From Daucus carota subsp. sativus (taxonomy: Eukaryota > Streptophyta > Magnoliopsida > Apiales > Apiaceae): a stretch of DNA of 64,000 nt. Numbering within the stretch: position 1 is the first letter of the stretch; each line of letters begins with the position of its first letter. Position numbers and translations under genes: made by a program. The notes under the pieces were generated by a model. The model saw only the letters and a list, made by a program, of their open reading frames with translations. It searched no databases and was not told the DNA's origin. This document shows, piece after piece, positions 39,089 through 50,200 of this stretch. The stretch is from NCBI RefSeq assembly GCF_001625215.2, contig NC_030383.2, forward strand, positions 59,696,949 through 59,760,948, read 5' to 3'.

Positions 39089-39780
39089 GATTTTAATAAA
39101 AATTTAAATAATCCTTATTGAATACAATCGGATTTTTAAACATAATCGAATATCAGCAGATTTTATAGCATAATTTAAAATATCAGTTGAATTTCTTCAA
39201 AAAAAAAAAATATCAGTTGAATATCTCAAGATTCTGATACATTTTTTAAAATCCGACTTGAAATTTGAATACACCCTGGAATCTCAAGAAATACACATCC
39301 TTAATTGACATTATCACACTGATGATAACACAGGGAAAAAATAAATTATGACGGAATTTGGATACGTAAATTGCATTGCAGATGACTTTTGTTAATATTG
39401 TATACCGGCAAAAGATTAGATGAATGAAAGGATGATCAACCAGAAAGATAGATGAATACAGAAACTTTAACAAAACATGGCTCTGATCACAGATGGAGAA
39501 AGCTGCATTTACCCATATGGGCATCTGTTTAAGGCAATTATCAACTTCAAATATCTCACGATATCTGCAAAAATGACTGGTGTAGGATATGTAGTCATAG
39601 CTTAATTATGGAGTTTCATTACAGAATCAAACCCTTTTACAATCCCTTCTAACTTGGAGAAAATACTGAGTTACATACTTCAGTAATTAGAAGGGATATG
39701 CAGACACCCTCACAATTCATTCTAGTATATTACACTAACTCACATACAAAGCCACAAAGTTCAATAGTAGTATGCTTCTT
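39089..39780. other. Spacer downstream of GH3 copy B
   Basis: AT-rich. AATATCAGTTGAAT is repeated around a poly(A) run (39178-39224), and TTTGAATACACCCT at 39266-39279 resembles a MITE end, but no matching partner was found. The GH3-B 3' UTR should cover about the last 200-250 bases. Confidence 0.35.
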
Positions 39781-42700
39781 TTAGTTTACGATGGCCTTTG
39801 TTGTTAGGCCGAATCCGAAAGGAAACAAAGGATCATAATGTGCATCACCGACATTCATTGGAAGCTGATCAACTGTGCGGAACCAAGTTCTTGCAAGCTT
39901 GCCAGTAAATGCATGATCACCGAATAGTGCATCAGTAACACCTTGGCCTTCAGTTCCTGGAAGCCATGCAGCCACAAATGCATCAGTGTTTGAAATATAG
40001 GGCTCAATGACAAGAGGACGCCCGGAGATGAGGACGACGACACATTTGACAGCTTTGCACACGTTGGTTATGGTGCTGGCGCCAGGTTCTGGTATTGTTA
40101 GATTTGTGTTATCACCGTCAAATTCAGCGTAAGGTGGTTCACCGACAACAACAATTGCGTAAGAGAATTCATTGGACTTGACGAATTCTGTGTCGGGGTT
40201 TGCATTGTAGATGACTTTTGTTGAAGGATCAACTGCTTTTGTCACAGCAGTTAATATTGTAGTACCTGCATAAAATAGATTTATGAAAGGATTAGTGAAT
40301 ATAGCAACTGCTATTTGTCATCTTGCCTTGATATATTAACAAAGCAAACATGCCATTCATTATAGATGATGAAGTATGAAGCACAGTGTCTAAGAAACGG
40401 AATAATGCAACTTGGTGGAGGTTTTCGTTTACTGATTCTATTAGTGGTTTGGTAATGTGAGGCTAATCTATATATAATAATGTAAAAAATAATTATGTCT
40501 ATAACAGACATACCAACAGTATGGTCATTTCCCTGAAGACCCTGCCACTCGATAGTCCATCCCCCACATTGATAACCTAAGTCATTGGCGTGAGTTCCAG
40601 CAACAAGTATTTTTGGGGCTTTCTTCGGAAGTGGGAGCAAAGGTGTAGCGGAAGTTTTTCCATTCTTCAGAAGTACAAGAGATTTTCTTACAGCTTCCCT
40701 AGCCAACTGTCTGTGCTCCTGTTCAAGGGATTTTATAAAGTTCTTTTACACTCGTAGATTATTATATAATTGTAATCACACAAGACTTGTTTTAGAGTTT
40801 CAATAGTAAACCTGACTTCCTAGCTGCGCAGCAAGGCTTAGATCAGCCAGTGGCTTCTCAAAAAGACCCATTACAAACTTGACCCTCAAAATCCTCTTTA
40901 CAGCATCATCAATCCTGCTCATAGGCACAATATTATTCTTCACCTGCAAGATCAAATCGTCTACGAACTCTGTGAAGTTCTCAGGAACCATCATCTGCAA
41001 CACATCAAGAACACCTATATCAGAAAGCAACGTCATAGCGTGCATTTTACTTTTCTAAATTATTATTCCAGTCTTGAATGTACATTCATAGACTTGATTT
41101 GTTTTTATTTTTAGTATTAGTTGCCAAAACATGCATCAGAGCACTACAATGAATCTATTGGTCACAGTCAACTGAACATAAAGGTAAGTGATAATTTAGG
41201 AAGCTGAAGATCCGTGTAATGAGATGCTCATTACTCATAAACTGAGTGTTATCGGCAAAACCTGTCAACTGCATAATCCAAAAATAAAAAAACACGCAGA
41301 GACAGAGCCAGACTGACCATGTCTATTCCTGCCTGAACACCAGCTTGAACTGAATAAGAATAGTTTGAATGAGGTGGCGAAGTAATCTTGTCAATACCCT
41401 CCCAGTCTGATATGACAAAACCCTGGAATATAATCCGCAAAATTGTTATGTTAAAAACATTCATCTGTTTTATTTTTTAAGAGAATGACTTTGTCTTCTA
41501 ATTAAATAAGTTTATTACCCTGAACTTGAGCTTGTCCTTAAGAAAGCCAGTTACAAGGTCACGATTTCCGTGCATCTTTTTACCATTCCAGCTTGAGTAG
41601 GAAACCATTACAGTCGCCACACCCTTTCTGATGGAGTCAAGGTACGCAGGCATGTGGATGCTAAGCAAGTGATTAAAGTCTATCACCGTGTTGTTTTCAT
41701 CAATGCCTTTGACCGTGCCACCATCTCCAACAAAATGCTTTGCACAGGCCACAACTTTCGTCCTTTACCATATAGCAAACAATTTGTTAAGGGAACAACT
41801 TTGCACTAGAGAAATATTATCAAATTATATAGCTATGTTATCCTAGCTATATAGCAAACAGTTAAGTTTTATTTGGTAACTGAAAAATGAGTTATGCTAA
41901 TATGATCCTAGCTTGCCAAGAAGGTTTTAATGAAATCACAATAACCTAGCATTATAATAATCAGTTATAAAGCCTTAGTTGTCAATGAAGAGGTAATATG
42001 ATAAAGATGTTCGTAGCAAGGTATAGTATCTTACTGGTCGCCGACAAAAGGGACGCCCTTGCGAGAGTTAGTTGGCATGTCGCCCTGTAAACCAGGTATA
42101 ATTTCAGTCATTGCTTGAACAATCTTATGATCTTCGCTATAGCTTTCATAACAACGGCCCCATCGTGGGTCACGGCAAACCTGTAAAAGAAAGCTATAAG
42201 AAACTGAACAGAGCATAGCACTTTGTAGCAAAGCTTTGGTCCAAGCATACCGCAATACAAGGAGCAAATGTGTAAGGAATTCCAGTAGCCCTGACTTCAA
42301 GAGCTGTTGCAGCCCCTATTTTCTTGACAAGTTCAGGATCTCTGTTAAGATTAATTAAATTTAAATACTTAGCAAGTTATTTAAGTATATAATATCGGGT
42401 ACCAGACATGTTAACAAAAATGTTGCACAATTGTAGAATTAATTAAAGCCTACATTACAATAGTAAAATTAATTAAAGAACTGATAGCACAGATCCATGG
42501 TTCGAATCGCAGACTAAACAAAATGCTCTAAAAGGTGTTGGCCAACTTGCCTGGTAACTCCGAGGCCAACATTGTGAGGAAAAATCGTTGCACCATAGAC
42601 ATTGTTATGGCCATGAATGGCATCAATACCGTAAAGCATAGGAATTCCAAGCCTTGTCGAAAGAGCACCCTTCTGAAACTCATTAACCATATTAACCCAA

Positions 42701-42950
42701 GTTTCAGCCGATGCTTTTGGTGCTGGCACACTCCCTCCACCACTCAATATACTACCTGCTCAATCAAATTCATCCTCCATCAGATCCAAATACGCACAAA
42801 GAGATCCAAATACACACAAAGAAAGTAAACAGTTAATGTATGTTGAGTGTTAACATATGCTTATGATCCAAAGTGCACTTATTTTCGAACAAAATTATTC
42901 AAAGGAAGTTAATTGCTCATCATGTATGTAAAAATATGCCAATACTCGTG

Positions 42951-42989
<39 letters not shown>

Positions 42990-43350
42990 TCTTGAAATAC
43001 ACAGACTTACAATTCATAATTTCCCACTTAATACAAGTATAGTACATTTAGATAAAGGGTATAACCAAACACAAACATATGGAGTTCTTGAAATGGTTAT
43101 ACATTATAATATAAGAGTGAATAAATTTACCAATAAAATACTGCTTCATAATATCTGGTGAAGCAATCTTGCGCTCAATCTGAGTCATCTGACCAACCTT
43201 TTCTTCAAGTGTCATTCTTTTCATCAAATCCTTGATCCTTACACCCAAAGGCTGTTTTGGGTCTTTATATTTCATGTATTCTGCTTCTGAAACAGCTACC
43301 ATACAGCACAACAACAAGAACCCTATAAAGGGTACTCCAATCCTCCCCAT
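39781..43350 (-). CDS. GH3 beta-glucosidase/exo-glucanase, copy B, 627 aa, 9 exons
   Basis: Exons (5'-3'): 43350-43131, 42755-42551, 42341-42251, 42180-42035, 41762-41519, 41422-41318, 40994-40812, 40718-40514, 40265-39781. A typical cleavable signal peptide ([16 protein letters not shown]) precedes [11 protein letters not shown]. Domain landmarks: [58 protein letters not shown], nucleophile Asp near residue 308 in [11 protein letters not shown], Glu near 509 in [17 protein letters not shown]. Key residues match plant exo-beta-glucan hydrolases of the cell wall. The middle five coding exons have the same lengths as in copy A (91, 146, 244, 105, 183). Two introns (between exons 1-2 and 8-9) are absent from copy A. 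The intron after exon 2 uses a GC donor (AG|GCAAGT). Confidence 0.95.
42957..42985. repeat. (CA)n microsatellite in intron 1 of GH3 copy B
   Basis: About 14 CA repeats within the intron 42756-43130. Confidence 0.95.
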
Positions 43351-44139
43351 TTTGGTCACAACTCTTACTTCAAACCTACAACACACACAGATACATGTTA
43401 TAAATCATTAGCTAAATCAAGAAAAGTACAAAAAGTTTCCATTTTGTTTATTTTGTCCAATGACAGAGAGAGAGAGGGAGGGAGAGAGGGAGGGGGATAG
43501 AGAGAGACAGAGAGAGAGAGGGAGAGAGGGGGGGAGGGGGAGGGAGAGAGGGGGGGAGGAGTGAGGGAGAGAGGGGGGGAGGAGTGAGGGAGAGAGAGTG
43601 CAAGAGGGAGAGAGAGATTACTGGGGGAATGCAAGAAAATCCAAGCAGAACCTGAAGTGAAGAGAGAGAGAGATTACTGGGGAAATGCAAGTAAATCTAA
43701 GGCAAAATCTGAAGTGAAGAGTGAAGTGTTGAGTGGTGTGTGAATATAGGAATGAGAGGGTGGGGTGTGTCAGCTTTTAAGTAGAGTGGGCTAGCTGTGG
43801 AGAGTGTCTAGATAATGTTGAGTTCAGACAAAGAAACGTTGGGTGTCGATTGTCCTACTATCATTCTGCGTTGGAACGAGTGATTTTCACATCGGTTCAT
43901 GTTTCTCTTTTTTTGGCTTTTTCATTCAAATTTTTAAATTTCCGTCCGTTAGGAATTGTGGCAGTTTAGACGGTATCCAAAATCATACCCCAATAAATCA
44001 TCCCTCCGTTTCAAATTAAGTGTCATTAAAAAATTATTTTAAGAGTTATTTTAATATCCTGTGGTTGTATCGCTTTATAAAATAATACTCTTTCGTCTCA
44101 TTTTACATGTCTTTTTAGAAAAAAAATAGTTAAAAAAAC
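43351..44139 (-). promoter_or_regulatory. Upstream region of GH3 copy B
   Basis: On the minus strand a TGTGTGTTGTAG acceptor lies about 25 bases before the ATG, at almost the same place as in copy A, suggesting a shared leader intron. The GA/CT tract at 43462-43617 falls in this leader region. 44003-44110 holds broken Stowaway-like ends (CCCTCCGTTTCAAATTAAG, CTTTCGTCTCATTTTAC). Confidence 0.4.
43462..43617 (-). repeat. GA/CT microsatellite upstream of GH3 copy B
   Basis: About 155 bp of imperfect GA/GGA repeat on the plus strand, so a CT tract in the direction of transcription, 110-270 bp before the start codon. GAGTGAGGGAGAGAG is duplicated inside. Confidence 0.92.
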
Positions 44140-44199
44140 CGCGCTTCGCGGCGGCGTGATAAATTTTGATATGAATTAGAATTATAATAGGATAAAAAT

Positions 44200-45302
44200 T
44201 ATTTGGAGTCATCTTCCCATTAAACATATCACAAATAAAAAATATTATAATTGATATAAAAATTTGTTTAAGTGATCATCCTGTCAAACACAAAACTAAT
44301 AATAAAATTAGTTCGAACCCCCCTCCCGTCAAAGACAATATTAATCCATAATTATTATTTTTATGATAAATTAAATATTATAATTTAGATCAAAATTAGT
44401 TTGAGCCACTCTCTTGTCAAACACAATACTTATAACAAAACATTACTCCCTCCATCCCATTTTAAGCGTCCTGTTATGACTTATAACGATCAAATTGACC
44501 AAATTTTGACCAAGCATAAAAATAAATTCATTATTATTTTGAAAAACTAAAAATTACATTTTATAGTATATTGTATGTATTTTATAATAACATAATTTTT
44601 TTTACTTTTAAAATTTATATTATATGTGTAAATCTCAGTCAAAATTTGGTCAATTTGACCATTCAAAAGTTAAACAGGACACTTAAAATGAGATGGAGGA
44701 AGTATAATTTATATATTAGTTTGAGTCATTTTAGTGTCAAACACAATACTAATAAAAATTATTCTAATTATGACAAAATTAGAGATTATTTTGAATTGTG
44801 TAACAAAAAAATATATTATAACATAGATAAAAAATTATTTTAGCGACTTTACCGTCAAACATAATACTAATAGAAAATTTATTATTATTTGGATAAAAAT
44901 TAGTTTGGGCCGCCTCCCGTGCCCGTCAAACGATATACTAATCAAGAACCATTTACATTATCATAAAATCAATATATGATATCTATTTTTTATATATTAT
45001 TTTATTTGTTAATTATTTTTATTTTTTGATTCCAATTTATTAGTTAAAAATTATTATTCTTTTATAAAAATTATTTTAGCGACTTTCCCGTCAAACATAA
45101 TACTAATAAAAAATTTATTATTATTTAGATAAAAATTAGTTTGGACCGCCTCCCGTACCCGTCAAACACAATACTAATCAAGACCCATTTACATTATCAT
45201 AAAATTAATATATGATTCCTATTTTTTATATATTATTTTATTTTTTAATTTTTTTTTATTTTTTGATGCCTATTTATTAGTTAAAAGTTATTATTCTTTT
45301 AT
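44200..45302. repeat. Degenerate tandem repeat with a GTCAAACACAATACTAAT core
   Basis: The motif TTAGTTTGRGCC...CCCGTCAAACACAATACTAAT recurs about nine times with 60-130 bp spacing (for example near 44280, 44330, 44410, 44740, 44860, 44920, 45090, 45160). The last part is a clear tandem duplication of about 236 bp: 44830-45063 and 45066-45302. A Stowaway (44446-44702) has inserted within the array. A GC-rich CCGCGCTTCGCGGCGGCG at 44139-44156 marks its left side. Confidence 0.7.
44446..44702. mobile_element. Stowaway MITE (257 bp)
   Basis: CTCCCTCCATCCCATTTTAA to TTAAAATGAGATGGAGGAAG, flanked by TA. The inverted similarity extends inward through GTCCTGTT/AACAGGAC. Confidence 0.9.
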
Positions 45303-46599
45303 GTTTCTAATTTTTGTTGCTATCAGTTTTTTTAATGATTATTATCTTTACAATCCTTTATTTTTTATTCGAAATTTAAGAAAATTATAAGAGTAAATCG
45401 ATAATCTAAATTGTACGTATTACCTTACAAATCTTAAATATAAATTGTATTTTATCTATGATTTTGTTAGTTTGAATAAATATAATCCTATTTCTATTAG
45501 GATTACTAATAAGAAAAGAATTGTCTCATCTTTAGAATTCAATAAGAAATACTAAATAAGAAAAGAATTGTATCATCTTTAGAATTTGATAAGAAAAGAG
45601 TTGTATTACTTTTAGAATTTTTAAACCTGATTATTTGAATTATAACTATATTTTCTATCCGAAATTTAAGAAAAATCAGAAGACTGAATCGAACAATTCT
45701 AGAGACGCCCGCATCCTCCTTTATATATATATATTGATATTGATTATCCAAAATTACTTGTTTTTTTTTTTTTTCAAAACAATTTTTTTTAATCTCTTCT
45801 CAAAGAATACCTTTGAATACAAATTTCTATTTTTGCCTCATACGCATATACACATAACTCAATTAAATTCATTGCATTAATTAAACACAAATAAGGAACC
45901 CAAATACTCGACTAATTTTTTCTTAATATGTATAATTTTTTTAAAAGAGACATATAAATATAAAAGAAAACAGAGTAGCAGCTTAACAAAATAATAGTGC
46001 GATGAATACATATTGCTATTCGATTCAAGCTTAACAAAATAATAGTGCTTTGAATACATATTGATATTCGATTCAAACTTATCAATCTTCTCAAAGTAAA
46101 AACAAAAAGTAAAAGGTTTTTTTAAAACTTAACAAGCTGCATTTTATGTGTTAAAATAGTAATTTCTAGTGATGAAATGATTATAATTTTTATTTATTAA
46201 TTATATAACATAATTTATTCTTATTATAAATATTATAATTTACTAAAATTGGGTAACTTTAAACATAAAAGAGCAAAACACAACAGTTATTGTGGGATGG
46301 AAAACTCCACATTTAATCATAAAAAAATAAATCAAATACAAAGGTTGATTGGGCCCGAATATATAAGTGCGGGTCGTATCTAAAATTTTTATTGTCCCCA
46401 GATCTATCACTAGAATTAGTACAAGATGTTGGACACCAAAGTGCATTAGGTAGCCTGTCGTTCTCTTGTTCAGAAGTGAATATGATTGTTAGTGACTCAG
46501 TATAGAGCCAAACTAACATAATTACCAGTCATTTCTATAAACATGTGCAACTTTAATACTAATAGCAAAAGTTTGTACCGTTAGAACTTGTATCAAAAT
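45303..46599. other. AT-rich intergenic spacer with short tandem repeats
   Basis: Holds AATAAGAAAAGAATTGT-type repeats (45518-45620, three units) and a clean 48 bp direct duplication, 45981-46028 and 46029-46076, with three differences. No gene seen. Confidence 0.6.
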
Positions 46600-47292
46600 A
46601 AGTAAATAACAACGCCTCTCATTCTCCATCCCTTTTATGGGAGGTTGAGAAAACAAGCTGTCAAAAAAATTTAAAATTGTGCGCGATTGGATAGTCCAGG
46701 TGACGGTTTATTCTCTGTTCAATACAGATAAATGATAAATCAAATTATGTGAGCATAGAAATTTAGAAAAATCTCGCATATATCAGCTCTACAGAATAAC
46801 CTACAATACTTCAACAAAATCACTATACAACACATTACGTGATTTCAGCCCCAGCAACACAAGATAACTAATCACAACAAACCATACATATCTTCAAGAC
46901 TCCATAGTCCATCCCTCACCCTCACCATCACTGTAGTATGGGTTCCAAACAAATTGTAACAAACATCTTACACATATATACAACCATTGTAAAGCCCACA
47001 TGGTCAAATCACTATCACAAACTTGCAATTTGTCGAAAGAAGCAAAACTTATTACCTGCTAGCTGATAAATCTCCCCATTTAAAAACATCATTTGAAGCA
47101 GACGAAAAATGTTATTCAGGCTTGAGAAGTAGCTTTTTATAGCATGCGTCAGTGAAACTCAATTATTATATGATCTTCACAACCAGCTATAGTATGTAGA
47201 CCTGCTAAATGGCATATCTACACTACCTAGGGGGTCTAACCTCACTACCCTTCGGGATCTTACTTCTTCACTTGGTATTCCACGGCATAGGT
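46600..47292 (-). other. Probable GCP6 3' UTR and downstream flank
   Basis: Directly downstream of the GCP6 stop codon on the minus strand. No other feature was recognised. The poly(A) site was not determined. Confidence 0.4.
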
Positions 47293-50200
47293 TTATACGG
47301 AGAAAGCGAGGTGCCCTATGTCTTTACCAATTACTTCTGTGTAATAGTCATTGTAATTAAGACAATCCCAGAAACGAGAAAGGCTGAACTCCCCATGTTT
47401 TGGTGACTTAAGATAACAGATATACAGGTCCTTCAGATTCTTATAGAACTCACGCTTTATGCTATGGACCTGCAAATCAATATCAACATACTGAGTAATG
47501 CTTTTGCTTATTCAGTATTGACAATGTCCAAAAGAAGTTGACCCTTTCAAGCTATATAGCAAAAGAAATCAATTGACTATTGAACAAAAAGATGTCCAAT
47601 TGACTTCTGTATTGCTTATAGTCGGAGCAAATAAAAATATACAACATGAGGTTTGGCCTAGAGGATGTAATAACCCCAGCCAGGCCTATTGTTAAGAAGA
47701 TATATGCTAAGCAAAACTGAGGGAGCATGAACAGTTTTATAACTATATAATAAAGAGAAAACAGCCAGATAATAGATAAGAAGAGGTAGAGAGAAGGGAT
47801 ATCACGAGAAATTTTATGTAAACCATTTTGGGTCACTGAGAGTAACCGAACTACTCGAAAGCTTTGAAATTATATTCATATATTCAACAGTCTTCCTTTT
47901 GCAATTTGTTTTCTTAGAGTGAGTGGTGTGAAGGGTATTCTGTTGAAACAGTCCGTGTCATCTCCAGTTCATAGCAGAGGATACCTCTCTCCTCTTGGTA
48001 ATAAGAGGTCGAGGGTTTAAGTTTCCCTGGAGGAACTCTATAGCAGAGGATACCTCTCTCCTCTTGGTAATAAGAGGTCAAGAGTTTTAGTCTCAGTGAG
48101 ACATGTGTCCTTAAGCATTTAAATTACAAAAAAAAAAAAAAAAACTTTTTTGCAAGGCAGAAGCTACTGGGAAAAAAAACGATGTATGCACATCAAACAG
48201 CAGAATGTTGTAGGAACTTAGAGTGAACTTGAGGCGTGAGAAAGAGGGATTGCTTCAATCAACAATACAATAATAGATGAATCTAGCCATTCCAAAAAAT
48301 GGAGCATTAATTTTGTGAGCTTTGTTCATAATAACTTTAAAACAACCTTCAATCCATGTTATCAACAGACATATTAGCATGTAAATTGTAGGTATAATTT
48401 TTATGAAGGGCAACAGAAGTGCTATATAGATTGTACCAGCATCATGTTTCTATATGAAACAATCCATTTGCAATTCCTTACCCTCGTTTATTTTATTGAA
48501 AAAATATGATCCAAGTCCAGCTAAAGAGAAAAGTGAACCATGAACCCAAACACTTCATCAGTTTAAGATGTTTTATTATGAATTTCATAATTTATTTCCT
48601 CCATTAATGGTCCGTTCACAAATTTTGTAATTTATTCATCTCTAGCATTTATAATTTAAAGAGGAAAATAAAAAGGAAAAGAAAAATAACCTGTGACATG
48701 TTGGTCTTGGAAAGTTTACTCGAAGAATCTCCATATTCGACTCCACATTGCCAAGTGCTTCCACCCAGACAAGATCTAAAATCTAGTGCACATTGCAATA
48801 TGTTTTGGATGATGCTGGATACGCCCTTTGTTTCATCAGACAAGAAACATCTGTAGAGAAACCACTGCACTATTATCTACTTATCATAACTACAGTAATA
48901 TTTCAATTTTTCCACATATATTCTCTAATCTATGAGGAAATTGGTAAGAAGAAGGCACAAAAAGCTTGACAGATGACGAATATTAGGTAATTTGTCACAA
49001 TGACAAAAATAAACATTTATCAAGAGAAAAAATATTACAAGTTACTAAATACTGATACCCAACAACAGATTTCGTTCATTTGCCATTTTTAGTTTCTTTT
49101 AGTTTCTGTAAGAAACTAAGAATTAAAAAAAGTATTCAGACAAAAAAAAAAAGAACTACAAAAGTAAATGGATATAAATTGATTTTAGGTTAAAATCAAA
49201 TGAATGGAACTTACTTAAATGCATCAAGTCCTAGAGAGAACAAGATGGAAGGGTCACATACAAGCACATTTATGTGCTATCTTTGAGAATCACGTGTAAT
49301 TTGCTTCATATAAAAGAGATCATTAGTTCTCTCCCCATCATCTGTATTACCTACAACTTCGCATGTATTATGTATATGATGTAAAAATTAGAATCCTTAC
49401 TGTAAAAGACTCGATCATTGTCAATGCATAAAGGAAAATCGTCACTGAACTGTCTGGACGCGCAAGTGGTGCGTTCAGTTATATGCACGCTTAGGTATAT
49501 TTATCATGTAGGAATAATTTGATTGATAACTATATTAATATAATATTATAAATTAGATACTGTATTAGACTACTGATCAATAATATCAAAAATTAGATGT
49601 GTGCGATAGAGAGCAAAGATGTAAACTTACATATGGAGTGAATCATTCAGATAGGACATATGTACCGACTCAAAATCCATCATATCTTTGACCTGCATTC
49701 AGAAAACCAAGTCAATATTACAAGCTAAGGAAGCAAAACCCTATTTACTTTTGCAGAATGAGAACAATAAACAAACTAGTGGTGCCTCAAACAAGACCTC
49801 CAAATAGATATTGCAACAAATTAAAAAGATGGACAACAAATGGTTGCAAGGCATCTTATGAGTATTACTTTGTAACCGATAGGAGGTTACTGATTCTAGA
49901 GGACTCCAAAAGCATGTTGATAAGATAAGAATACATGTATATGGTTTATATAAGAATTAATTACAGATCATAATTCAATAGCTTTTCTTTTTAGCTCATC
50001 AGTGTAAGCATCCAAGTTTTTTCACCCATCACATCAACATTGGTTATGCTGATATCTCACTGACATTATAAGGGACTCCAACCAGTCTAATGCAATAAGA
50101 ATAAAGTTCCCTGGGTCACAAAAATACCCTATCTCATGTAATATTTAACCACGTTACAAGATTTTAACAATTTCCGGAAATTTATAAAAGAGTACAATCC

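Noticed and set aside
42500..42530. GGTTCGAATCGC in a GH3-B intron as part of a tRNA gene
   Set aside because: It looks like a pol III B box, but no A box, acceptor stem or cloverleaf can be drawn around it; at most a SINE relic.
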